Shown piece after piece: positions 27,116 through 35,576 of a stretch of 64,000 nucleotides of DNA. The notes under the pieces were generated by a model. That model searched no databases. It saw only the letters and a program-made list of their open reading frames with translations, and was not told the DNA's origin. Made by a program: the position numbers and the translations under genes. Origin of the DNA: CFX2 sp038251275 (GTDB lineage Bacteria; Chloroflexota; Anaerolineae; Aggregatilineales; Phototrophicaceae); assembly GCA_038251275.1 (NCBI GenBank), contig JBBSBM010000030.1, positions 8,113-72,112 of the forward strand, given 5' to 3'. Within the stretch, counting starts at the first letter, position 1, and the number at the start of each line of letters is the position of its first letter.

Positions 27116-29833
27116 ATGGGCTTTGATGTTGAAAATTTCGGCTTTGGATTACTTGCAGGATGGGCTACTGCTTATGGAGTCTATCGCGCCCGACACCTAA
27201 TTAGCAGTGCAATTCAATCCGTAAATCAGCAAGCGAGCAGCGCTCAAGGTTATGCGACCCAAAGTTCAGACTCACGTTACATCAATAATATTGTCCGTTT
27301 AGCGCAGCGCAACCACATTGCTAACACAGCAGTTAATCTTACAGATATTTTGATTGAGCCACGTTTTCTCACAGCGCCACCTCTCGCTGCTCCTCTAGAA
27401 GATGTTGTTACACACAGCATATTTCATGTGGTACCTCATTTACCTGATATGCCCGTCCTACAAACCCCGTATAACATCCATACGCTTTCAATTGATGAAC
27501 TTGGTTCAGGGGATCGTACGCTTGCGTTACTCGCTACACCCGGTAGCGGACGTACAACGGCGCTGATGGCGATCATTCTTCGTGCATTAGGACGGGCACA
27601 GTTCAAAAAGCCAATTGACCGTGTGCAACAAAAACTGGATGCAGAAGAAGCAGCATTAGATGACAAAAAACGGGCAGTCCGCATAAAAGAACGTGTACTG
27701 CTAGAACAACGTGCCAAAGAACGTCTTGCAGAAGAGCGCGGAATGGCACTGGATAACCAAAATGAAGCTGGTATCCCTCTATTTAACCGTTTGATGCCGG
27801 TTTATGTGCATCTTTCGGACATTCGAGCTGACGAAGCAACTTATGGTAAAGAAATTGATCCCGCTGAGCCACTTGTCCGCGCCGTACAGCGTCAGATAGG
27901 GCGGGTTGCGGCCAGCACAACGCCTCAAAATCTCTATAAACGTTTGAATAACGGCCAAGCACTGCTGCTTATTGATGGCTATGACGAATTGGCTCCCCAA
28001 GAACAAGCAGGCCAAATTGAATGGCTCAAAGCCTTTATTAGCGCGTATCGGCAAAACTTTTTCATTATTACCGGCTCGCCAGAACAACATGGCGTTCTAA
28101 CTCAAGAAATTGGTTTAACACCTGTTTACCTCCGTCCATGGAGCGATATAGATAGAGAGCAAGCCGTTGATAATTGGGCTGATGCATGGAGTCGCACAGG
28201 TGGTAGACGATCATCCACTCAAGCACCAAATAAAGATATTGTTCAACTCGCAAAAACAAATGCGCGATTACTAACACCCCTCGATTTGACTCTCAGAACA
28301 TGGTCACATTTTTCGGGCCATGGAGAACAAAGCCAATTTGGTGATTGGGTCAGCACATTCATTAAACGCTACTTGCCAACTGATCAAACAGAAGAAGAGG
28401 TTGCTAAGTATCTTATTACCGCAGCGGCATTACAATTGGACGAGGGTTATATTACCCGCGCCCGGCTGACATCCCTGCTCGATGAAGATACGCCTTCTCC
28501 AGAAGAGAGTCCCATTTCTGAAGAAATGGCAGCATCTGCGGAGCCTGAAATTGCAGATCCGTTAGCCGAACTTACTGATGGTACAAGAGAAAAACCACAG
28601 ACCAAACAACAAGAGAAAAAAGCTGAAAAAAAGGTCAATCCGACTGATAAGTTTGTAGCAACACTTTATAAAACAGGTTTACTGGTACGCTATAAAGGTG
28701 GGCGCTATCGCTTCCGTCACCCAGACATTGCTGCATATCTAGCAAGCCAAAGTCTACAAGATGCCGATGAAACCGTTCTCAGTGAGAAAATGAATGCACC
28801 CGCGTGGCGGCAGGCCATTACCTATAGCACATCGCATACTGACTTAACCAATTACATTAATATCCGAATGAGCAACCCAACGGACATTATCCAAAGTAAC
28901 ATTATGGAGATTGCTCATTGGCTGAAACACGCGCCCGAAGATGTTTCATGGCGGATTCCATATCTCAAATATCTGGGTAAAGTTTTTACTGCTCCCAACC
29001 AATATCCCCTTCTCCGTGAGCGAGCAGCAGCAGCATTAATCACCACGACTGATCCTAATGTATCGGTTATTTTTCAGCAAGCGACACAAAGTGTCGTCGC
29101 CCAAATCCGACAATTAGCTTGTCTCGGTATTGGTGTGTTAGGCCAACCAGAAAGTGCTGTAACAATTATTCCGTTACTCAAGGATGGTGGTAATGATGTA
29201 CAACTTGCCGCAGCATTAGGATTGGGAGCAATTCGCACTGAAGAGGCGTTAACAGCTCTGGTGGATGCCCTAACCGACGGTTCAGAGTCATTACGACAAG
29301 CAGTAGCCGAAACATTAGCAGACATTCCATTAGAAGGTTATCCCACCTTATATGATGCCATTCAAGATGATGAAATGATCGTCAGACGTGCTGCGGTATT
29401 CGGGATTAAACGCCTCAAATCAGATTGGGCGGTAGTAGCGATTTACCGCGCCTTTCTGGAAGACTCGCAGTGGTATGTGCGCTCGGCTGCCCAAATGGCG
29501 TTCCAAGAAATGCGCTATGGCACTGGAAATGGCCCACACGGTTATCCACCGCCAGAAGCCATTACTTGGCTGAACGAATGGGCGGCAAAACGCCAAGAAA
29601 ATATCCCGCCGGGTGAAGATGCTGGCTTGACTTTAGTCAAAGCGCTGCAAGAAGGTGAAGATACAGTTCGGGCACTGGCAGCCCGGAATGCTGGACAATT
29701 AGGCGAAGTACAGATGGCAAAAGTCTTATATAACACGTTACGTGATAAGAAAAGTGACGTGCGAGACGCTGCCCATCGTTCGCTCGCAGACTTACAAATC
29801 CAAACCGGAAAATTGCTACCTACCCCCATTTAA
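27116..29833 (+). CDS. Membrane-anchored NACHT-type STAND NTPase with HEAT repeats
   Basis: A 905-residue protein starting 18 bases after the zinc-ribbon gene with GGAGGG upstream. Residues 8-28 form one likely membrane segment. The NTPase starts near 130: ATPGSGRTTAL (140-150) fills the P-loop position but has Arg146 where Walker A normally has Lys, and LLLIDGYDEL (283-292) is a NACHT-style Walker B. A charged coiled-coil insert (about 165-215) separates the two. About 480-520 is an acidic linker, and from about 620 the C-terminus consists of HEAT-like helical pairs (QLAAALGLGAIRTEEALTAL; VRRAAVFGIKRL). NACHT proteins usually sense signals, some against phage; the role here is unknown. Confidence 0.85.
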   Translation: MGFDVENFGFGLLAGWATAYGVYRARHLISSAIQSVNQQASSAQGYATQSSDSRYINNIVRLAQRNHIANTAVNLTDILIEPRFLTAPPLAAPLEDVVTHSIFHVVPHLPDMPVLQTPYNIHTLSIDELGSGDRTLALLATPGSGRTTALMAIILRALGRAQFKKPIDRVQQKLDAEEAALDDKKRAVRIKERVLLEQRAKERLAEERGMALDNQNEAGIPLFNRLMPVYVHLSDIRADEATYGKEIDPAEPLVRAVQRQIGRVAASTTPQNLYKRLNNGQALLLIDGYDELAPQEQAGQIEWLKAFISAYRQNFFIITGSPEQHGVLTQEIGLTPVYLRPWSDIDREQAVDNWADAWSRTGGRRSSTQAPNKDIVQLAKTNARLLTPLDLTLRTWSHFSGHGEQSQFGDWVSTFIKRYLPTDQTEEEVAKYLITAAALQLDEGYITRARLTSLLDEDTPSPEESPISEEMAASAEPEIADPLAELTDGTREKPQTKQQEKKAEKKVNPTDKFVATLYKTGLLVRYKGGRYRFRHPDIAAYLASQSLQDADETVLSEKMNAPAWRQAITYSTSHTDLTNYINIRMSNPTDIIQSNIMEIAHWLKHAPEDVSWRIPYLKYLGKVFTAPNQYPLLRERAAAALITTTDPNVSVIFQQATQSVVAQIRQLACLGIGVLGQPESAVTIIPLLKDGGNDVQLAAALGLGAIRTEEALTALVDALTDGSESLRQAVAETLADIPLEGYPTLYDAIQDDEMIVRRAAVFGIKRLKSDWAVVAIYRAFLEDSQWYVRSAAQMAFQEMRYGTGNGPHGYPPPEAITWLNEWAAKRQENIPPGEDAGLTLVKALQEGEDTVRALAARNAGQLGEVQMAKVLYNTLRDKKSDVRDAAHRSLADLQIQTGKLLPTPI

Positions 29834-29838
29834 CGTTT

Positions 29839-29868
29839 CAAGAGGGTATACAGTTATATACCCTCTTG
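29839..29868 (+). terminator. Hairpin after the NACHT gene
   Basis: A 12-bp stem (CAAGAGGGTATA at 29839-29850 with TATACCCTCTTG at 29857-29868) begins 6 bases after the stop codon. There is no T-tract, so it may be a weak terminator or an mRNA 3'-end stabiliser. Confidence 0.5.
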
Positions 29869-29927
29869 CCCTGTCAATTGAATATTCCTTAATCACTTGG
29901 AATTTGATTCACTTGATTCGCAGATTT

Positions 29928-30390
29928 TGCATTACTTCCGCCGAAATGACTGGCGAATCGCTCCCTCAAGGCCGCTGAATCGACAATTTTGACTGGCGGG
30001 TGGCTCGGCTGAAACCGCTGAAATGGCGCAAGTGCAGCGGATTGTTCGCGTGTATCCGCCGCGTGCATTTTGCACATTTTGCTTTGGCGGATGTGAGGGA
30101 GGAAGCCGCCGAAACTGCAAATACAAAAACTTAACGCAATCCCACAGAGAGGCTTCGCACAGGCGCAAAGAGGCTGAGACGCAAAGGGAAATGTAAATTG
30201 AAACACAGAGTCGTGGAGAAAGCAAAGATCAGAATGAGTGTTAGGCGAATGTGAAATCATAAATGATGTTTCCTGTTATGCTTAGGTCTAGCAACAGGGT
30301 AGCAAAGTTGGAGGCGGATCGGGTTACATTTTGGAAGAACATTTTGTAACTCTTGCGAGGCACTGGCACTAACCATTTTGAGGGAGAAGA
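29928..30390 (+). repeat. Dispersed repeat, copy B
   Basis: This fills most of the gene-free stretch 29834-30535. The core 29930-30130 has CCGCCGAAA at 29939, CCGCTGAA at 29972, ACCGCTGAAA at 30014 and CCGCCGAAA at 30107, and matches the reverse complement of copy A closely. The block 30284-30350 matches copy A at 62 of 67 positions. TTTTGAGGGAGAA at 30376-30388 recurs at 63816-63828. An 11-bp hairpin (30428-30457) follows. I see no convincing gene in this stretch. Confidence 0.8.
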
Positions 30391-30427
30391 ATCGCGGAGT
30401 TGGTTTGAAAAAGGTAGGTAAATGGTT

Positions 30428-30457
30428 TATGAAGGTTTGTGCGTATAAACCTTCATA
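30428..30457. other. 11-bp hairpin downstream of repeat copy B
   Basis: TATGAAGGTTT (30428-30438) pairs perfectly with AAACCTTCATA (30447-30457) around an 8-base loop. No T-tract follows. It may be part of the repeat or a weak terminator for the minus-strand lipoprotein gene. Confidence 0.4.
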
Positions 30458-30535
30458 CGAATTTCTATTTCTATATCAAATAACCAATCGAAAAGTTTAG
30501 CGGAAAAGGCATCCACAGGAAGCTTCGCAAAGTCT

Positions 30536-31075
30536 TTAGTTCATCGGTGTAGGGGTAGATGCAGTAGGCAATTTTTCTTTAGCGGAATCACAGGCTACTA
30601 CCCTATCAAAGTCGGTGTGGAAGATGTACTGCTGATTGTCGACACTCAAGACAATTCGATATCCATCTACTTCTTGCTTGGGATAGGTTATATCAGGGTT
30701 CGGACAACCCAAAGTAATATCCGCCCATTTATAAGGGATTACTTCAACGACTTGAACACGTCGTACAGGCATATTGGTCAAATCAGCAACACGGCGCTGA
30801 GCCAAACCCACCAATTCGGCGGCGACGGGGTCATCAATAGTTTGATCAGATTCAGTTGTTGCCGAGGAATTTTCAGCCGAGGGAGCAGCAGTTGATAAAT
30901 CACTAGCTCGGGGTAATGGTGTTAACGTCTGTGTTGGCGTTAGAGGAATAGGTGTGTTTGTTTGTGTGGGGATGATTAACCTTTGAGTCGGTTCAGCAAC
31001 CAAAGGGGCAGTAGATGAACAGGCAGTTGAGATACACACTAAAAGAATAATAATTCCGTAACGCAGCCTGAACAT
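30536..31075 (-). CDS. Small lipoprotein of unknown function
   Basis: A 179-residue protein with a lipoprotein signal: a hydrophobic run, then CISTAC with Cys19 as the likely lipidation site. A Thr/Pro-rich stalk (about 30-65) leads to a compact domain (about 85-170) with RRVQVVEVIPYKWADITLGC and PDITYPKQEVDGYRIVLSV, and Cys residues (about 120 and 160) that could form a disulfide outside the membrane. Similar domains occur in Chloroflexota lipoproteins; no function is known to me. It lies 9 bases downstream of the DUF167 gene and is probably co-transcribed. Confidence 0.75.
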   Translation of the reverse strand: MFRLRYGIIILLVCISTACSSTAPLVAEPTQRLIIPTQTNTPIPLTPTQTLTPLPRASDLSTAAPSAENSSATTESDQTIDDPVAAELVGLAQRRVADLTNMPVRRVQVVEVIPYKWADITLGCPNPDITYPKQEVDGYRIVLSVDNQQYIFHTDFDRVVACDSAKEKLPTASTPTPMN

Positions 31076-31084
31076 CTACAACAC

Positions 31085-31408
31085 CTACTCGGCGGTTTTC
31101 AAACCACCAAAACGTGACTCAAGGTCAGCAGTCGTAATACCTTCGACACTAATCATTTTATCCCGACCGCCTGCACCTGCCACGATTTCAATTTTATTGG
31201 TCGAAACTTGCAATTGTTTAGCAAGCAACTGAACCAATTCTTGATTAGCAGCGGGATCACCAGCAGGTGACGCAACTAAACGCACACGGAGGGCGCCATC
31301 TTCCTGTGTACCAACAATCTCAGAAACTTCAGCCTTCGTTACAACGCGTACCGCAAAAGCAGCACCGCCCCGTGCGTCAGTTATTTCGAATTTCCGGTTC
31401 TGTGACAT
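31085..31408 (-). CDS. DUF167 (YggU) family protein
   Basis: A 107-residue protein matching the DUF167 fold: AAFAVRVVTKAEVSEIVGT, then LRVRLVASPAGDPAANQELVQLLAKQL, and the tail VSTNKIEIVAGAGGRDKMISVEG, the family's most conserved stretch (usually G.xSRxKxxxI). The role is unknown, but the gene often travels with yggT and yggS, as here. A GGAAGG-like site precedes the ATG. A 13-bp hairpin lies between this gene and yggT. Confidence 0.87.
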   Translation of the reverse strand: MSQNRKFEITDARGGAAFAVRVVTKAEVSEIVGTQEDGALRVRLVASPAGDPAANQELVQLLAKQLQVSTNKIEIVAGAGGRDKMISVEGITTADLESRFGGLKTAE

Positions 31409-31466
31409 AATTTATCCCTTCCTCTGTTGATATAAATTATCGCAGAGAAAACCTCAGAATAAGCCA

Positions 31467-31506
31467 TAAGACTTAAAAGTTAAATACGCCCTACTTTTAA
31501 GTCTTA
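31467..31506 (-). other. 13-bp hairpin between yggT and the DUF167 gene
   Basis: TAAGACTTAAAAG (31467-31479) pairs with CTTTTAAGTCTTA (31494-31506) around a 14-base loop. It is AT-rich, so stability is modest. It may reduce read-through from yggT into the DUF167 gene. Confidence 0.45.
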
Positions 31507-31550
31507 ACTTTACTGCGAAACAACCGGAAACGCTATTAACCTTACAAAGA

Positions 31551-31802
31551 TTAATGAATGCCGCGTAAGATAGTACTCAAAACCTGAATTATGACAAAGA
31601 CAATGAGCGGGCTAAAGTCAAACATTCCACCCGGTGGTAACATTTCACGAATAGGCTTTAAAACAGGCTCGGTAATGTCGAACAGGAATTGGATAATCGT
31701 ATTACTGCGATCAACATTAGGAAACCAACTCAAGATAATGCGTGCCAACAGTGCAAGTTCAAACAACTGCAACAGTAGACTTATGATTTGAAGGATGAAC
31801 AC
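31551..31802 (-). CDS. yggT: YggT-family membrane protein
   Basis: An 83-residue protein with two membrane helices, the size of a single YggT repeat. IARIILSWFPNVDRSN carries the family motif RxxLSWFP, and TEPVLKPIREMLPPGGMFDFSPLIV carries the conserved TEPxLxPxR segment. YggT proteins are linked to cell-division and envelope functions but lack a defined activity. The gene lies 12 bases after yggS in the same strand. Confidence 0.92.
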   Translation of the reverse strand: MFILQIISLLLQLFELALLARIILSWFPNVDRSNTIIQFLFDITEPVLKPIREMLPPGGMFDFSPLIVFVIIQVLSTILRGIH

Positions 31803-31814
31803 GACTTTGCGACC

Positions 31815-32543
31815 TCACTTATTAGCTCGTTCACCAAAAATAGCACGACCTACACGAACAAATGTGGCACCTTCTTCAATTGCCACCAGATAATCATCTG
31901 TCATTCCCATGCTTAAATCGGGCAATATCACCGAAAAATCGGTTTGAAACGCTTGCTGTAATTCCGCTAATGAAGCAAACACAGGTCGAGCTTCTTCAGG
32001 ATTAGCAACAATGGGAGCCATGGTCATCAACCCCCGAACATGTAACCCCGGCAACGCTAAGAGCTGCTCAATTTGTAACCAGAGTTCACGCTTGATAACT
32101 TCATCTGATGCCCAATTCACTGCCACAAAACCGTGTTTGGCTTCTTCACCTGAAACATTCATTTCGAGCAGCACGTCTAAGGATTTGCCCTGTTCCACAC
32201 TCAAAGTAGAAAACTTTTGCGCCAGTTTCAACGTGTCCACCGAATGTACATATTGGAATAGCTGGACAACATCTTTGGCTTTACGACTCTGAACATGTCC
32301 AATCATATGCCAAGTCGGTGGTTTAGAAACTTGAGCATTCACCAACTGAATCTTCGTCTCAGCTTCTTCTACGCGATTTTCACCAAAATGTTGCGCACCA
32401 GCGGCTAAAGCTTCAATGACTGCTTCGGCTGGATTAGTCTTACTCACAGCGATGAGCGTCACTTCATCAGGCTGACGACCCGATTTTACACAAGCATCCA
32501 TGATGTGCTGACGAACTTCTTGAATATTTTCAGTAATGGTCAT
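31815..32543 (-). CDS. yggS: PLP-homeostasis protein (YggS/PLPBP)
   Basis: A 242-residue PLP-binding TIM-barrel protein without the second racemase domain. Visible are VTLIAVSKTNPAEAV (the Lys binds PLP), GAQHFGENRVEEAETK, WHMIGHVQSRKAKDVV, VNVSGEE-like NVSGEEAKHG, and LSMGMTDDYLVAIEEGATFVRVG. The family buffers pyridoxal phosphate and affects amino-acid and keto-acid balance. Its ATG overlaps the stop of the upstream pgeF gene by 4 bases. This gene order with yggT is common in bacteria. Confidence 0.95.
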   Translation of the reverse strand: MTITENIQEVRQHIMDACVKSGRQPDEVTLIAVSKTNPAEAVIEALAAGAQHFGENRVEEAETKIQLVNAQVSKPPTWHMIGHVQSRKAKDVVQLFQYVHSVDTLKLAQKFSTLSVEQGKSLDVLLEMNVSGEEAKHGFVAVNWASDEVIKRELWLQIEQLLALPGLHVRGLMTMAPIVANPEEARPVFASLAELQQAFQTDFSVILPDLSMGMTDDYLVAIEEGATFVRVGRAIFGERANK

Positions 32544-33316
32544 AGTGAGAGTATTGCTCCAAAACGTCCTGTCTTGCCCTTCTCCGCCCTATGCGAAAAA
32601 AACTCATCTGTATGTGTTGCGGTATCAATACATGCAACTTCGATCTGCTGTACACCGGCACGTTCAAGATCAAGGCAATTGGCAGACCATAAATCTAGAT
32701 AGGCCGTTCCATCATTACTATCGCGGTGGACTAATCCATCCGTTGTACCAAAGTAGTCAAGAACTGCTTTAACAACTTCCTCACCGACTTGATAGCTCTC
32801 CGGTCCAATGCTAGGTCCAATCCCCGCTTGAATATCACACGGATTAGAACCATAGGCAGTCATCATAGTCTTAACTGTGTTGGCTCCAACACCGGCAACT
32901 GTTCCGCGCCATCCTGCGTGAGCTATTCCAATGACATGGTGGACAGGATCATGAAACAATAGAGGAGTGCAATCTGCAAAACGCATAAACAGTGGAGTAT
33001 CCGGACAATTCGTGACCATGCCATCGGCTAAGGCGATCCAACGCCTCCCCTGTACTGGTCCATCTACGATAATCGTGTCTGCGCTATGTACTTGCCAAAC
33101 ACTACAAACTTTATCCGAGTTGAGATTGAGGGTTTCATAAATCAAATTTTGATTGTGCTGAACCGCAGTATGATGATCACCAACATTACCCCCCAAATTG
33201 AGTGAAGCCCACGGTGCAGGACTTGCGCCACCTTTGCGGGTGAAGATGCCGTGATTGAGATCTTGCCAGATACCAAACCGATAGTAGACAAGATCACCCT
33301 GCTTCACTTGTTCCAA
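32540..33316 (-). CDS. pgeF: Peptidoglycan editing factor / multicopper polyphenol-oxidase family (PgeF, YfiH)
   Basis: A 258-residue YfiH-family protein. Zinc-site residues are visible in VWQVHSADTI, FADCTPLLFHDP and GIAHAGWRGTVAGV, and GIGPSIGPESYQVGEEV is the family's other signature. In E. coli PgeF removes wrongly incorporated L-serine muropeptide precursors; some relatives show laccase-like or purine-nucleoside activity. It is the first gene of a pgeF-yggS-yggT-DUF167 group and is divergent from the two-component pair across 263 bases. Confidence 0.93.
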   Translation of the reverse strand: MEQVKQGDLVYYRFGIWQDLNHGIFTRKGGASPAPWASLNLGGNVGDHHTAVQHNQNLIYETLNLNSDKVCSVWQVHSADTIIVDGPVQGRRWIALADGMVTNCPDTPLFMRFADCTPLLFHDPVHHVIGIAHAGWRGTVAGVGANTVKTMMTAYGSNPCDIQAGIGPSIGPESYQVGEEVVKAVLDYFGTTDGLVHRDSNDGTAYLDLWSANCLDLERAGVQQIEVACIDTATHTDEFFSHRAEKGKTGRFGAILSL

Positions 33317-33430
33317 ATTTGCCTCTCAAGTTGAGTACTTATAAGATTTCCCTAGTCTACAAGCTTTAGGTTTAAAAAGCATCAGAACACATTTAAAGTT
33401 GATTAGAGGTTGTAGGGTCATGAGCTTTGC

Positions 33431-33460
33431 TTGCGGGGGGTAACATTTCCGGTGTATACT
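33431..33460 (+). promoter_or_regulatory. Candidate promoter for the NarL/DegS-like pair
   Basis: TTGCGG (33431-33436) and TATACT (33455-33460) are 18 bases apart, leaving a leader of about 120 bases before the regulator's ATG. The -10 context GGTGTATACT resembles the one at 26283. The -35 is weak. Confidence 0.3.
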
Positions 33461-33579
33461 GCCGATAGTCTTTATACAATTTTCTTACCCAAATTGTTGA
33501 TACAACATGAACCAATGAAGACTTCCTGTGCCTTGCATCAGGATAATCTTAACTAAGACTCTCAGCGTGAGGATCATAA

Positions 33580-34308
33580 ATGAATAGTCGGGACGATAAT
33601 CGCAAGCAACGGAAAATATCGATTGTGATCGTTGATGATCATCCAATGTTCAGGGATGGGCTTCAGCAGGCATTTGGGTTGGAACAGGATCTGAACGTTA
33701 TTGGATACGCTGAAAACGGTGAAGATGCGCTAAAGGTTGTCCGCCAACTTGAACCTGAAATCTTGATACTCGACATTAACTTACCCTTAGTTAATGGTAT
33801 GCAAGTCGCTCGCCAACTCAAGACAGATCGATTAAACACATCAATCATCATGTTAACGGCTTATCATGACGAAGAGCAGGTATTACATGCCATGAGATCC
33901 GGTGCAGCCGCTTACTGTTCCAAAGACATTACGCCTGATGAACTTATTCAGGTTATACGTGATGTAGCGGATGGTCAGCATGTGGTTAATGGCGAACGAA
34001 TGGATGAAAGGCAACTTGACGAGTGGATTCAATCCAGTGTAGCCGCTATGAGCGGACCATATATTGTTGATGCTGACGAGCATTTTATTCCGTTGAGCCA
34101 CCGCGAAATGGAAATATTGCAATACGTGACCGATGGATTAAGCAACAAGGAAATTGCGGTTAAACTGAATATTAGTCAACAAACCGTTAAAAATCATATG
34201 ACATCCATACTCAAAAAATTGCATGTTGAGGATCGTACACAGGCTGCCGTGAATGCAATACGTCGCGGATGGGTACGTCTGAGTAATAACCCTTCTACGA
34301 ATAATTAA
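33580..34308 (+). CDS. NarL/LuxR-type response regulator
   Basis: A 242-residue regulator. The receiver (about 13-130) has DD at 19-20, D65 in ILDINLPLVNG, and K115 in YCSKDI. The LuxR helix-turn-helix (about 170-235) has LSHREMEILQYVTDGLSNKEIA and NISQQTVKNHMTSILKKL. It is followed 24 bases later by a DegS-like histidine kinase, and then by the pilus genes. The trio suggests control of pilus or surface behaviour, which is inference from gene order. Confidence 0.94.
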   Translation: MNSRDDNRKQRKISIVIVDDHPMFRDGLQQAFGLEQDLNVIGYAENGEDALKVVRQLEPEILILDINLPLVNGMQVARQLKTDRLNTSIIMLTAYHDEEQVLHAMRSGAAAYCSKDITPDELIQVIRDVADGQHVVNGERMDERQLDEWIQSSVAAMSGPYIVDADEHFIPLSHREMEILQYVTDGLSNKEIAVKLNISQQTVKNHMTSILKKLHVEDRTQAAVNAIRRGWVRLSNNPSTNN

Positions 34309-34332
34309 CACCTAAAGTGATTGGATTTTTCT

Positions 34333-35400
34333 ATGGCTGATGGACAAACACAAGTACTCGATGTCATTTCTACAGAAATGAAACGTTTGAAAGATAAACT
34401 CGCTGAAATCAAAAGCCAAATTGACCAGACACAATTGGTTGTTGACCGTGAGCAACAGCGAAACGCGGATATTGCAACTGAATTACGAACTATTCAAGAT
34501 AATATTGAGACTGTTCCGCGGCAGGACATTCGTACTAAATACGATGAAGCAATTGATGCCCGTTTTCGGTTAACGACGATGCGCGGTCAACTAGAAAAGT
34601 TTCAGTCCCAAAGAGATGCACTGGAAACTGAACAAAAGGTTCTGGCACAATTGCTGACTATGACTCAAAGTGGTGGTCTACAAATTAATTCTGGTGATGA
34701 GCAAGCTCCGTTACGTCCTCCGCCAGCGTCAATTAACATTGTCCGCATCGTGCAAGCGCAAGAAGAAGAGAAAAACCGCCTCGCCCGTTTGATGCATGAT
34801 GGGCCAGCACAGTCATTAACTAATTTCATTCTTCAAACCGAAATCTGCCAACGTCTATTTGACCGAGACCCGGCTCGCGCAGCCGAAGAACTCGGTAATT
34901 TAAAGTCGACTGCTAGTGTCACATTTCAAAAAGTACGTGACTTTATCTTTGACTTACGTCCGATGATGCTCGACGATTTGGGGGTTGTCCCAACTGTGCG
35001 TCGGTACGTCGATTCCTTTAAGGACAAAAATGACATTGATGCCAAACTGGACTTTATGGGGGAAGAGCGGCGGCTAGAAAGTCATCGAGAAGTGATGGTG
35101 TTTCGTGGCATTCAGGAATTGATGGGACATTCCCGTGATTACGGCAGCGCCAGCGAGATATTCATCCGACTGGACATTTCGAATGACCGGGTTAAAGTTG
35201 ATGTCGAAGATAATGGGCGCGGCTTCGATGCACAGGCGGCATTTACGGGTGATGAGACCCACGTTGAGCCACGTGTACAAAGCATTATCACGCTTCGAGA
35301 AAAGTTTGAATTGGTCGGCGGATCACTTTCTGTGACCAGCGGGGAAACCGATGGAACCCGAGTTCATATGGAATTACCCACCAGCGATGATGTCATGTGA
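34333..35400 (+). CDS. DegS-like sensor histidine kinase (HisKA_3)
   Basis: A 355-residue soluble kinase, starting at ATG 34333 (GGA seven bases before; a TTG at 34321 is weaker). The N-terminal half (about 10-110) is a continuous coiled coil as in DegS. The dimerisation helix EEKNRLARLMHDGPAQSL holds His155, and the ATPase part has RGIQELMGHSRDYGSA (N box region) and VEDNGRGFDAQA. No membrane helix is present. It should phosphorylate the regulator encoded just upstream; the signal it senses is unknown. Confidence 0.92.
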   Translation: MADGQTQVLDVISTEMKRLKDKLAEIKSQIDQTQLVVDREQQRNADIATELRTIQDNIETVPRQDIRTKYDEAIDARFRLTTMRGQLEKFQSQRDALETEQKVLAQLLTMTQSGGLQINSGDEQAPLRPPPASINIVRIVQAQEEEKNRLARLMHDGPAQSLTNFILQTEICQRLFDRDPARAAEELGNLKSTASVTFQKVRDFIFDLRPMMLDDLGVVPTVRRYVDSFKDKNDIDAKLDFMGEERRLESHREVMVFRGIQELMGHSRDYGSASEIFIRLDISNDRVKVDVEDNGRGFDAQAAFTGDETHVEPRVQSIITLREKFELVGGSLSVTSGETDGTRVHMELPTSDDVM

Positions 35401-35445
35401 TTGAAAATTGCGAGATTCCTTAAGGCTTTACGTACTTCAGTCTAT

Positions 35446-35473
35446 TTGACAGTGGCTAGTATTCGACTACACT
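35446..35473 (+). promoter_or_regulatory. Candidate sigma70-type promoter for the pilus genes
   Basis: TTGACA (35446-35451) is a perfect -35 and TACACT (35468-35473) a fair -10, with a 16-base spacer, about 100 bases before the cpaB start. It suggests that the pilus genes can be transcribed separately from the two-component pair. Confidence 0.5.
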
Positions 35474-35576
35474 AGAATTACGTTGCTGTCACAATTTTAA
35501 GTTTTTGCAGTTTCATCTGGCAACTGGCACGATTGCCACACAGATGGGACACCCGAAGGTCTAACGGAGGGACTTC

